From positions 123,697-187,696 of the forward strand of contig NZ_LGXZ01000009.1 of NCBI RefSeq assembly GCF_001238295.1: DNA of 64,000 bases, given 5' to 3'. The notes beneath the pieces are model-generated. The model worked only from the letters and a program-made list of their open reading frames with translations, was not told where the DNA came from and ran no database searches. Below are positions 52,521 through 60,737 of this stretch, piece by piece (position 1 is the first letter of the stretch; the number at the start of each line of letters is the position of its first letter). Origin of the DNA: Ruegeria sp. 6PALISEP08. GTDB lineage: Bacteria; Pseudomonadota; Alphaproteobacteria; Rhodobacterales; Rhodobacteraceae. The position numbers and the translations under genes were made by a program.

Positions 52521-53735
52521 ATGACCAAACTAACGGACAGACAAATCAAAGCTGCGAAGCCGGGCGATAAGAAGATCAAGCTGGCAGATGGCGGTGGCCT
52601 CGCTCTAATCGTTCACCCGAAAGGCAGCAAGACGTGGGTCTGGCGTTACAGGGTCGATGGCAAGCAGCGTGAGATGACCTTGGGCTCCTATCCCTCTGTC
52701 GGCCTCAAGGACGCGCGACAGCGCGTCGAGGTGCAGAGAAACCTGCTAGACACCAATATCACCCCCGACGTGGCGGAGATGCGCGCAGGGGTACAGGCTC
52801 GGTCAGGTCTGACGGACACCACCTTCGCCGGTGTCGCACGCGCATGGCTGGCAGAGGAGCGTCCACACTGGGCAGAGAAGACTTATGTCCGCGCCCGCAA
52901 CCGGATCGAAAAGGATGCCATCCCTCTGTTGGGGACTGTAGTGGTCGCGGATATCACGGCAGTCGATATCAAGGCCGTTGCGCTCAAGATCGCGGATCGT
53001 GGATCGCACGAGACTGCACGCCGGGTCATTCGCATCCTGCGGCAGGTTCTAGGCTATGCTGAGGCCGAAGGCTTGATCTCTGTCGTGCCGGGAGCAAACG
53101 TGATCGACAGGTTCAAGCCCCAGCCGAAGAAGCACCACCCAGCCATCGTTGAGCCAGAGCGTCTGGCGCTGTTTCTGCAGTCGCTGGAGGCGTGGCCGCA
53201 TCAGACCTTGGGCAAGCCTCTGGTTCAGATCATTGCGCATACAGGTCAGAGGGCCGGTGAAGTGCGCAAAATGCGCTGGGCGGACATCAACATGGGTGAG
53301 CGTGTATGGAATAACGCCGTCACCAAGACGGGCATTACGATTGCCATTCCCCTGACGGACCCGGTGATGGATATCTTGAATGAGATGTACAAGCTCAACG
53401 GCCACCGCGAATTCGTCTTTGCCAGCGAGAACGGCCCCGTGTCTGAACCGGCCACAATGAACATGATCCGCAAGATCGGATTTGATGGAGAGACCGACGC
53501 CCACGGGTTGCGGGCTACACTGCGCACATTGGTGACCGAGCGGCTCGGGTTCGAAGAGAAACTGGCAGAAGCGCAATTGAGCCACGCATCGAAGGAGCAG
53601 CATGGCCGCGCATACGACCGCACATCGTACCTCGCCCGGCGCCGAGTGATGATGGAGGCCTATTCGCAGTTTCTGGTTCAGTTGCAGGAGGCCCGTGCTA
53701 ACGTCGTGCCGATGATTGCGGGAGCAAAGGTATGA
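52521..53735 (+). CDS. Tyrosine-type integrase (P4 family, DUF4102 N terminus)
   Basis: 404 residues from ATG 52521 (ATG 52518 adds one). N-terminal arm-binding part with LTDRQIKAAKPGDKKIKLAD; core with catalytic Arg in GQRAGEVRKM, HGLRATLR and the Tyr region HGRAYDRTSYL. P4-type integrases insert elements at tRNA 3' ends. Its stop overlaps the next gene (ATGA). Confidence 0.92.
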   Translation: MTKLTDRQIKAAKPGDKKIKLADGGGLALIVHPKGSKTWVWRYRVDGKQREMTLGSYPSVGLKDARQRVEVQRNLLDTNITPDVAEMRAGVQARSGLTDTTFAGVARAWLAEERPHWAEKTYVRARNRIEKDAIPLLGTVVVADITAVDIKAVALKIADRGSHETARRVIRILRQVLGYAEAEGLISVVPGANVIDRFKPQPKKHHPAIVEPERLALFLQSLEAWPHQTLGKPLVQIIAHTGQRAGEVRKMRWADINMGERVWNNAVTKTGITIAIPLTDPVMDILNEMYKLNGHREFVFASENGPVSEPATMNMIRKIGFDGETDAHGLRATLRTLVTERLGFEEKLAEAQLSHASKEQHGRAYDRTSYLARRRVMMEAYSQFLVQLQEARANVVPMIAGAKV

Positions 53736-54271
53736 GTGAGGCGGACAACCAGATGGAGGCAGATCGCGTGTTGTCGCTTCTCGAAGAACTGCGCACACGG
53801 ATCAGGTCGCAGCCCGATCTGCCTGGTGATGTCGAATTGGCCGATGAGATTGTTGGCGTTCTGGATTTCTTCGGGGGAGTTGGAATTGAATTCCCGGCCC
53901 TGAAACGCACACTCAGGGAAGAAAATGAGCGCATCCACAAAAAGCGCGCCGGTGGCAATGCCGTATCGCCTGAGGAAATTGTCCTGCGTGCAAAGGTCGT
54001 CGCGTCGATCAATCATTTGATCAAGGCCGGTGCAAATGAAGATGACGCCCGCACCGATGTCGCTGGCTTCGCGGGAGTTGATCGCGCCAAGGCGGCGCGC
54101 TGGCACAAAGACAACCGGGATGTAGAGCCGCCAGACTTTTCCAACTCGGGAAGTGAGCCGGTCTATCTCGCCCGCATCGACTATCAGATCGGAAAATACA
54201 ACCTGGAATTAGAGCGCAAACACAATTCCATAACACCCCTCGAAGCAGCCGCAGACCTGTTTAAGCCATAA
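53732..54271 (+). CDS. Hypothetical protein of the integrative element
   Basis: 179 residues, mostly helical and charged, without recognised domains; start ATG overlaps the integrase stop. VDRAKAARWHKDNRD suggests a possible nucleic-acid-binding segment, but this is weak. Probably an element-specific protein. Confidence 0.7.
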   Translation: MSEADNQMEADRVLSLLEELRTRIRSQPDLPGDVELADEIVGVLDFFGGVGIEFPALKRTLREENERIHKKRAGGNAVSPEEIVLRAKVVASINHLIKAGANEDDARTDVAGFAGVDRAKAARWHKDNRDVEPPDFSNSGSEPVYLARIDYQIGKYNLELERKHNSITPLEAAADLFKP

Positions 54272-54356
54272 AAATAAGCCTGGCGAACAAGGGTATCAGT
54301 TCGTCGGGTCAGTGTGTTCTAAAAACAATGCCAGTATCTTTTTCAGGAGGCTGGCA

Positions 54357-54665
54357 ATGTCAGATCACATCGAAGCGCCCGTTCCGCACCGTCTCTATGA
54401 TGAGCGGTACGTGGCGGCGCTGCTCGGTCTCAGCGATGACGAGTTCCATCTGTTGAACCACTGGCGCGAGTATCATCTCGGCCCGAAATTCATAAACCTC
54501 CCAACCGGACAGGTCCGGTATCTCGGTAGTGATATCGCCGACTACATCGAAGGCGGCTGCAACGATGATCCCCGTGATGTCTTTCGCAGCTACGAAGGCC
54601 TCGACGCCAAGAAGGCTGAGAAGCTGGGCCGGGAGGTTCTGGCTCAGACGGCGGAACCCGCATGA
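54357..54665 (+). CDS. Small helix-turn-helix protein (AlpA-like)
   Basis: 102 residues from ATG 54357, six bases after a perfect CAGGAGG. The YDERYVAALLGLSDDEF segment and FINLPTGQVRYLGSDIADYI look like an AlpA/MerR-like winged helix used by satellite elements to control excision or primase expression. It overlaps the next gene by 4 bp. Confidence 0.7.
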   Translation: MSDHIEAPVPHRLYDERYVAALLGLSDDEFHLLNHWREYHLGPKFINLPTGQVRYLGSDIADYIEGGCNDDPRDVFRSYEGLDAKKAEKLGREVLAQTAEPA

Positions 54666-54931
54666 GTGTCGCCCGTATGCCCATCGCCCCAGACGCGTTC
54701 CCGAATACAGGCCTCTTCACCCTTAAGCAACTGTCCACCCACAGCGGTCATTTGGGCATGTTCCCCGGATCGCCAAGCACTTGGTTGCGTATGGTGGACA
54801 GCGGCGATGCGCCGGAACCCATACAGATTGGTCGCCAGCATTTCTGGCGCGCTGAACATGTCCGCGCAATTGCGGCGGGTATCGACTGGCGGCTGGTGAA
54901 GATCGACACGCCCGATCTGGCAGCGGAATAG
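54662..54931 (+). CDS. AlpA-like DNA-binding protein
   Basis: 89 residues. FTLKQLSTHSGHLGMF, then APEPIQIGRQHFWRAEHVRA: the shape of an AlpA-type regulator (helix-turn-helix plus RYW-like wing). Coupled to the upstream gene (ATGA overlap). Possible excisionase or activator of the integrase. Confidence 0.72.
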   Translation: MSVARMPIAPDAFPNTGLFTLKQLSTHSGHLGMFPGSPSTWLRMVDSGDAPEPIQIGRQHFWRAEHVRAIAAGIDWRLVKIDTPDLAAE

Positions 54932-55015
54932 GAATAGAGAAACCCCGCCGCACGGAGAGCGCAACGGGGCCAGTGATGATTGTCGCTCTCCCTAGACCAA
55001 GGAAAGGAACAAAGT

Positions 55016-55069
55016 ATGCAGGCAAAATCTGCAGCATACCGGACCGAAACGCAGCGGTGGCGGGCATGA
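55016..55069 (+). CDS. 17-residue leader open reading frame before the primase
   Basis: ATG 55016 follows a strong AAGGAAAGGAAC site and gives the 17-residue peptide MQAKSAAYRTETQRWRA; its TGA overlaps the ATG of the primase (55066). This would couple primase translation to that of the leader. Expression is not shown; the alternative is a longer primase starting at 54973/54976. Confidence 0.45.
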   Translation: MQAKSAAYRTETQRWRA

Positions 55070-57618
55070 GGGGACCAATCAAAAATTTGACCGAGCGTCT
55101 CCGCATCGTCGAGGAATCACACGCGGACAAAATTCTCGCCGCCATTGGTGCCAAACCACAAACTGGAAAAAAGCATCAGCGCTGCCCGCTTCCTGACCAT
55201 GAAGATAAGAACCCTTCATTTCGCTACGATGCAGACGCTAATCGTATTTTTTGCACGTGCGTGCCCGAAACAGGGGTTTCGCTGACCGATGCGCTAATGA
55301 AGGTACGAGGCCTTGCCGACTTCAACGCTGCTGTACGCGAGATTGAAGCCATAACTGGCGAAAGGGTTCTTGAAGGACGGCGGAAGCAGAAGCAATCGGA
55401 ACCGGGAGAACAGGCGGCCTCGGAGAACCGTGAAGAGACTGATGAACAAGCCGTGCAGCGAGAAGCGGAGGAAAGAGCACGCTCCGACGCGGCATCTGAT
55501 GAAAAGGCTGCTAAGATCGCATGGGTGCAGGAGCAGGTTGCGAAGACACGCCCCTTGGCCGGCTCACCCGGCGAAGAATACTTGCGCAACATCCGTGGAT
55601 TGGTTGGGATCGATCTTGAACACGACGCTTTGCGATATGCTCCAGATTTCCAATGCAAACCGGGTGGTAAGAAAAGCCCGGCTCTCGTGGCGGTGGTTAC
55701 GGATGACGATGGAAATATTGTTGGCATGCAGGGCACAATCCTGAACCACAATGGGCAACCGATACGCGACGAGAACGGCAAGAAGACCAAACTGAGCGCA
55801 GGCTACATCGGGGATGGTTCAGTTCGGATCAAAAACAAACTGGGTACAGGCACAATTGCGATCGCCGAAGGTATCGAAACCGGATTGACCCGGTTGTTTG
55901 CTGGGCCAGCAGAGATCAGGGTGTGCCTCGGGTCCATCCGCCCCGAAACGATAGGAGCAAACGCCGGTCGGATTGAGATCATTGCCGACAGCGACAAAGC
56001 GCAGGACTGCCGCCAGATCGCGCGTGAACTGGCGGCAGAAAACCCGAATGCACGGGTCCATGTCGTCACAGTACCGTCAAACCTTGGTGAAAAGGCCGAT
56101 TTGAACGATCTGCTCCAGGATATGGGACGTCGGGCTGTTGCCGCCGCCGTGGATGATGCCGACCGCATCCACGCGCGGCAGCGAAGGTCCAACGTTGAGC
56201 AGCTGGTCCGTGGTAGCGACGAAGAGATTGCCGATCGTGTGCTGGAAAACCTAGAAGATCTCTTTGGTCGCATTGTCATCACTGAGGGCACAGTTTGGAT
56301 TTACGATGGCAAGCTTTGGACTGTTCTCAACGACAATCGGCTTACGCGTGCCATCGCGCGCTTTGACGGTGCCACTTACCCTACGCCGTCCAACGGTATT
56401 GGCGAGGTCAAGATCACGTCAAGTAAGGCGCAGAGTGTCAAGTCGCTTCTCATGTCCAAACGCGATGACGATGGGTTTTTTGAAGGTGCGCCTGTTGGCA
56501 TCACCTGTGAAAGCGGGTTCGTTGTGTTCGAACAAGACGTTGCAACAGGTGAATATGTCCCACGGCTCGAACCACATGCCCGCAAGCACCGGGCTCGGCA
56601 TGCCGTACGTGGTGTATGGCCAGTGCAGGATGCTGAGAAGCGGCTTTTGGGAAGCGACGTGATGAAGCTGCTCACGGGTTTGTTCTCAGCAAAAACGACT
56701 TTGAGGCGGCTGCAGCACGAGGCACCAAACCTTGAGTTCGACTTGGACATGGCTGAACAAGACAAAAGCGCGCGGATTGAGCTGATCCTGCAGACAGCCG
56801 CCGCAGCGGCACTTGGTATCGGCACGCAAATGAAACACCCGCAGGCCCTTATTTGGATTGGGCCGGGCAGCGCAGGAAAAAGTACCACGCGCAAGGTCAT
56901 CTCATCATTGATCTCAGCGGATGCACTTCAGTCGGTGCCGCCAGCCAAGATGGGACAAGACTACTTCGTCTCAGTTTTGCGCGGGTGCGCGCTGAACGTT
57001 GCGGAGGAGACGTCGGATCGTGATCTTTCAGGCGACGCGCTAAAAAAGGTCATCACCGGGGACATCTGTCATGCCCGGCTGCCGTACGGCATACCGTTCT
57101 ATTTCAGTCCCAAGGCGCAGCATGTGTTCATCTGCAATGAGCTGCCGGCATTTAGCGGGGGGATCGACAGCGGCGTTGAGCGCCGCTTCAAGGTCCTGGT
57201 CTTCGACAAAGCGTATTCCGAAGAGCAAGCCGACGAGGGATTGGCAGATCGCATAATCGAACACGAGGCGGATCTTCTACTTCATCTTGTCGTGGTTGCG
57301 GCTGCGGAACTTTTGACCACGCGGCGCATGGCGGATCCCATGACATCACGCATAGCCAAGGAGGCGTGGATGAGGGATGCGGACCGGGTTCGTGCGTGGG
57401 CGGCAGAGAGACTATCCATCAAGGCAAACAACGTCGTCACTGTTGCTGATCTGTATTCGAATTTCCGTCAGTGGTGTGCCGCAGAAGGTGTACCGGACAG
57501 CCGAATTCCTGCGCGCAACAGCTTCGCTCGGCGCTTGCGTCATGTAGAGCCACGTCTCGTTCCAGGACCCAATAGCAAAGGCGCTCGGTTCGAAAATGCT
57601 ATCCTCAAGACGGCCTGA
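55066..57618 (+). CDS. Phage/satellite primase-helicase (zinc, Toprim and SF3 helicase)
   Basis: 850 residues from ATG 55066 (a frame back to 54973 is open). Zinc motif with Cys40, His45, Cys63 and Cys65; Toprim-like region (IAEGIETGLTRLF, EIIADSDKA); and a D5-type helicase with Walker A GPGSAGKST at about 599-607 and a later FICNELPAFSGG sensor. This is the replication protein of P4-like elements. Its presence suggests autonomous replication after excision. Confidence 0.9.
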   Translation: MRGPIKNLTERLRIVEESHADKILAAIGAKPQTGKKHQRCPLPDHEDKNPSFRYDADANRIFCTCVPETGVSLTDALMKVRGLADFNAAVREIEAITGERVLEGRRKQKQSEPGEQAASENREETDEQAVQREAEERARSDAASDEKAAKIAWVQEQVAKTRPLAGSPGEEYLRNIRGLVGIDLEHDALRYAPDFQCKPGGKKSPALVAVVTDDDGNIVGMQGTILNHNGQPIRDENGKKTKLSAGYIGDGSVRIKNKLGTGTIAIAEGIETGLTRLFAGPAEIRVCLGSIRPETIGANAGRIEIIADSDKAQDCRQIARELAAENPNARVHVVTVPSNLGEKADLNDLLQDMGRRAVAAAVDDADRIHARQRRSNVEQLVRGSDEEIADRVLENLEDLFGRIVITEGTVWIYDGKLWTVLNDNRLTRAIARFDGATYPTPSNGIGEVKITSSKAQSVKSLLMSKRDDDGFFEGAPVGITCESGFVVFEQDVATGEYVPRLEPHARKHRARHAVRGVWPVQDAEKRLLGSDVMKLLTGLFSAKTTLRRLQHEAPNLEFDLDMAEQDKSARIELILQTAAAAALGIGTQMKHPQALIWIGPGSAGKSTTRKVISSLISADALQSVPPAKMGQDYFVSVLRGCALNVAEETSDRDLSGDALKKVITGDICHARLPYGIPFYFSPKAQHVFICNELPAFSGGIDSGVERRFKVLVFDKAYSEEQADEGLADRIIEHEADLLLHLVVVAAAELLTTRRMADPMTSRIAKEAWMRDADRVRAWAAERLSIKANNVVTVADLYSNFRQWCAAEGVPDSRIPARNSFARRLRHVEPRLVPGPNSKGARFENAILKTA

Positions 57619-57811
57619 TTTAAAGTGGGACAGCTTGTAACGAGGCCAAACGAGCTAGGCCGGCCATTTCGTTGTGGGTGGACATGCAATAAAACCTCCC
57701 AACTTCCCTGTCGGGCGTTTGGTTGGGAGGTTGGGATGTTTTGTGTCTCGTCCGTCTGTATATTTTCTGTTGTTCACATCAAGCATAATGCTGCTTTTTA
57801 ACGCCCGACGT

Positions 57812-58192
57812 TCATTGCAGCGCCGCGGTGCGACCCCGCGAGGACCTCCGTGTTTCGTCCAGCGCCTGACGCATTGCTGCCAAACCAGCCCGCTCGACAT
57901 ACTGGTCCATCGGGTCGAGTTCATCCCAAGTGCGAGATGCGGCAGCAGGCCAGAACTGCGGATGACTGTGCCGCATTTGGCTGAGCCGCCATTCATGGTG
58001 GCAGAGTTGCGGTGTCATAGCTTCAGGATCGCTCAGGAAGCGCGCAGCGACACCACAGCAGGCCTGCCACTGCCGGTCATGCACAATCGGGCTTTCCTCG
58101 CCGCTCGTTGCTGTTTGGGCTTCACAGTAGGCCATGGCGATCAGGACGATGTGCCTTGCTGCAGCAGCTTCAAGTTGGATATCTTGATCCAA
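57812..58192 (-). CDS. Hypothetical protein
   Basis: 126 residues from a TTG at 58192 preceded seven bases upstream by AGGAG; ATG alternatives at 58216 or 58228 would add 8-12 residues. Helical, with Cys, His and Trp residues (CCGVAARFLSDPE, QLCHHEWRLSQMRHSH). Not recognised. It is on the opposite strand to the primase, after which about 190 bp carry nothing visible. Confidence 0.5.
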   Translation of the reverse strand: MDQDIQLEAAAARHIVLIAMAYCEAQTATSGEESPIVHDRQWQACCGVAARFLSDPEAMTPQLCHHEWRLSQMRHSHPQFWPAAASRTWDELDPMDQYVERAGLAAMRQALDETRRSSRGRTAALQ

Positions 58193-59230
58193 GTGATTTC
58201 TCCTATTCATCATGTTGATGCGCATCCCGTTGGCTGTTGCCACCGGCGACCACCCCAGGGCGGGGTTGGTGATCACGATTTTCGTGACGCTCTGGATGCT
58301 GTTGGTTTCGCCCTGCCTTAGGCTCATCAGTGGATCGGCGCTAGACCCAGACCATTCGCACCGGTCGCAAGCATATCTCGGGCGGTCCATACCCCGGCGG
58401 TCTTCCGCGACTTACGGGCAAAGCTCGGTAGACGAGCGTCATCATGTTTGGGGGAATTGCGGGCTGTCCGCTCACGATTGATATGTAATCGCTAAGTCTG
58501 TCAGCTTCAAGGAGCGGGCGGCGTAGCGCGGACAAAACAAAAAGCGGCTACGTCATTTAGAAAGAACAACGTCTGCTTCGCGCTCAAAATCAGCCGCTCA
58601 TGCCAAGTGCAGCGAATGACTGTTCTGAGCCTAACCTGTTCCTTAGGCAGGCCGTAGCGAACGTCTGGTTTTCTAGGCCTCTCAAAACTTGATGGACTTC
58701 GGTCCTAACGAGACACCAGATATAGAGAGACAGTTCTGAGAGAGGTCGACATCGTTTTTCTTCAGCTCGCCGCGCATTCCAACTCGCCTCTTAGAAACGT
58801 TCATTTTCAAGGACAGGCGAGCTAAATCGTCCTTATGAAGCCTCGAATACGGGAATTGCATGTCATCTCAGGCTTTAGGCTCTGCGAGACCAACCACGGT
58901 CGCTAGTATCAGTTAAGTCTTCTGAGTAGCATGCCAGATGTTGAAAGGCTTCTTGGGAGCGAGGCTATGATACAAGCTGATGCCGAGAGGCGTTGAAAGA
59001 CAAACGGATGAACGCCAGCACTCCCGGTTGAAAAAAGCGCTTGTCGGCCATTAGATGGGACAAGCGCCAATACAAAATGCAAAACTAGGCCTAGACCTTG
59101 CTTGGAATTCCTGTGGCCTCGCGGGCGCGAGGCAGCCCGACACGTCAAATGCAAAAAAGAGTTGTCTCTGCCTTCGCTCTCGCCGCAACTGTAATTTTCT
59201 GGCTGTAAACAACAACGAGTTCAGACCCCA
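58193..59230. other. Long apparently non-coding stretch
   Basis: About 1 kb without a convincing gene. Short frames are present on both strands but none shows codon bias, family resemblance or a good ribosome binding site. A 7-bp GC stem (gcctcgc / gcgaggc, 59116-59133) and a hydrophobic 19-codon frame (59149-59208) are noted. It may hold degraded genes or regulatory RNA; I see nothing definite. Confidence 0.6.
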
Positions 59231-59253
59231 AAAAAATGCTACTAGCATTTTTT
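59231..59253. terminator. Symmetric terminator-like hairpin upstream of the RiPP-like operon
   Basis: aaaaaatgct, three bases, then agcatttttt: perfect 10-bp stem that has A on one arm and T on the other, so it can act in both directions. It separates the 1-kb gap from the operon starting at 59311. Confidence 0.55.
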
Positions 59254-59310
59254 CCCGTCTTTCGTATCATCAGCTCATTATTCAGATGCAAAATTTATGG
59301 AGTGGGAAAA

Positions 59311-59583
59311 TTGAAGTACGCAACCGTGAAATTAACCCTAAATGTAGAAGACGAGGCTGGTGCGGTGGGTCGCTGCAACTCTGGTGGCTCCTACATTTGT
59401 CCAGGCGTCGTAACCTGTCCTGGATGTTTTGCCCCAGATGAATCTGCCCGCTACACGTGCGTTGGCACATCGTGTGCGATACGCGGAGATGTTTTTCAAA
59501 TTGAGACCAAGATAAAAGAAGAACAATTAGAGAAGCTCACCGAAGAACTGGAGAAACTTCTTGTAAAACAACTCATTGGTTGA
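59311..59583 (+). CDS. Small Cys-rich peptide, candidate RiPP precursor
   Basis: 90 residues from a TTG at 59311, with GGAG eight bases upstream; an ATG at 59236 in frame gives a longer hydrophobic N terminus with no ribosome binding site. Residues 21-60 hold six Cys (22, 30, 36, 39, 50, 55) and seven Ser/Thr, interspersed (YICPGVVTCPGCF, YTCVGTSC). The C-terminal 25 residues are a charged Leu/Glu/Lys helix (KIKEEQLEKLTEELEKLLVK), resembling a recognition helix but at the C end. The frame overlaps the next gene's alternative TTG. A zinc-binding role is the other option. Confidence 0.6.
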   Translation: MKYATVKLTLNVEDEAGAVGRCNSGGSYICPGVVTCPGCFAPDESARYTCVGTSCAIRGDVFQIETKIKEEQLEKLTEELEKLLVKQLIG

Positions 59584-59585
59584 CT

Positions 59586-60737
59586 ATGAAAGACGTAGAT
59601 GCGGCTGCCCACCACATCACGCTCAAGTCAATATTTGGCCAAACCATACGGTCCAATCCGTCGTTACGCTTAGAAAACAATGATGCGTCTTCGAGCCAAT
59701 CCAGCAGGCGGACCAATGGAGGAAATGGTCGCATCGTTTGGAAGGCGATTGATATCGAGGGCCACAAGGCCCATTTGGTCGACGGGGACGTAGCCAGAAC
59801 TTTGAGAATTCTGGAGCTTCCGAGAACATTTTGCTTGGGTGATCCGCTTCTGTCTGTTTGCCCGCCACGACGGCAACTGTACGCAATGGTTTTGGATGGA
59901 TTGCTACAAATCCAAGATGCGAATAATACGTTCCAAACGGGGGTAAAGGCAATAAATTGCTTAGTAGCAAGGAACAACCTTGCTAGGGTTGTGCTCAATC
60001 AACGACTCCAAAAGATATCAAGGCAAGCGATTATTCACGCTTTCCGTTGTCGCAATTTGGGCGCTGCTAGGATATTTGACGAACTATATCGCTATAATTC
60101 CAGCCCTGCCGGTAATACTCTCAAAGAATGCGCTGCCAAAAATGATATGACCGATTGGTTACTTCAACATAGCAATGGAGTGGATCTAAAAGTTCTGAAA
60201 AAGTTAGATTTGAAAGATAGATGGGTCAGATGGTTGCCCATTAGTGAAGGGTACAAATGCCGAATTGCAGAAAAAATTTACGTGAGCCCTCAAATTGAGT
60301 TCGTACCGGAAGTTATAAGACAAGTCGTTAAAACTGCCGATCAAATTATGGTCCCCGCTCTAAAAGTCGGTCGTACTTTCGCAGATCTTAATCGCCCAGA
60401 TAAGATCGTTGTATATACCTCTGACCATAAGCAAACTGAAACGTTTATCGGAGAGATAGAGCAGAAATTTCAGAAGGTGACGCCTCAAGGTGTCCCATTT
60501 TCAGTTTCGGCGAAAAAAGATGGCCTCATCTCTTGGAGCTCAGAGATTGAGCAATCAGATTCAGCAATAAGGTCAGGCCAGCGCAGTTGGCGTTCGTATA
60601 TTTGCACGATTATTGCCAACTTGATTGGCGAACTTGGTCAAACAAACACAGATTTGGCCACTGGCCTCGATCATGTTCTGGCGCGGCTATATATTGGCCG
60701 CTGCTGTCCACTTACCTGGGCCCCGCTAAATGACTAA
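59586..60737 (+). CDS. HopA1/LxmY-like protein, candidate lanthipeptide lyase
   Basis: 383 residues from ATG 59586 (TTG 59580 would overlap the peptide stop). A long helical N-terminal half, then IVVYTSDHKQTETFIGEIEQ and PFSVSAKKDGLISW (304-317) followed by SGQRSWRSYIC (330-340). This resembles the pattern of HopA1-type lyases (an ordered hydrophobic-Gly segment and an Arg-Ser/Phe-Gly-Arg stretch), but the match is weak and by eye. In class V lanthipeptide clusters a HopA1-like protein eliminates phosphate from Ser/Thr. It overlaps the kinase-LanC gene by 8 bp. Confidence 0.5.
   Translation: MKDVDAAAHHITLKSIFGQTIRSNPSLRLENNDASSSQSSRRTNGGNGRIVWKAIDIEGHKAHLVDGDVARTLRILELPRTFCLGDPLLSVCPPRRQLYAMVLDGLLQIQDANNTFQTGVKAINCLVARNNLARVVLNQRLQKISRQAIIHAFRCRNLGAARIFDELYRYNSSPAGNTLKECAAKNDMTDWLLQHSNGVDLKVLKKLDLKDRWVRWLPISEGYKCRIAEKIYVSPQIEFVPEVIRQVVKTADQIMVPALKVGRTFADLNRPDKIVVYTSDHKQTETFIGEIEQKFQKVTPQGVPFSVSAKKDGLISWSSEIEQSDSAIRSGQRSWRSYICTIIANLIGELGQTNTDLATGLDHVLARLYIGRCCPLTWAPLND

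Noticed and set aside
59149..59208. 19-residue hydrophobic peptide
   Set aside because: Starts with ATG but has no ribosome binding site; left as a curiosity, since small membrane peptides can look like this.
57619..59300. Right attachment site (repeat of the tRNA-Ala 3' end)
   Set aside because: Scanned by eye for the tRNA 3' end after the primase and found none; longer search needs computation.
59055..59441. 128-codon plus-strand frame overlapping the candidate precursor
   Set aside because: Contains runs of Arg, Leu and Trp typical of a shifted frame, and overlaps the Cys-rich gene.
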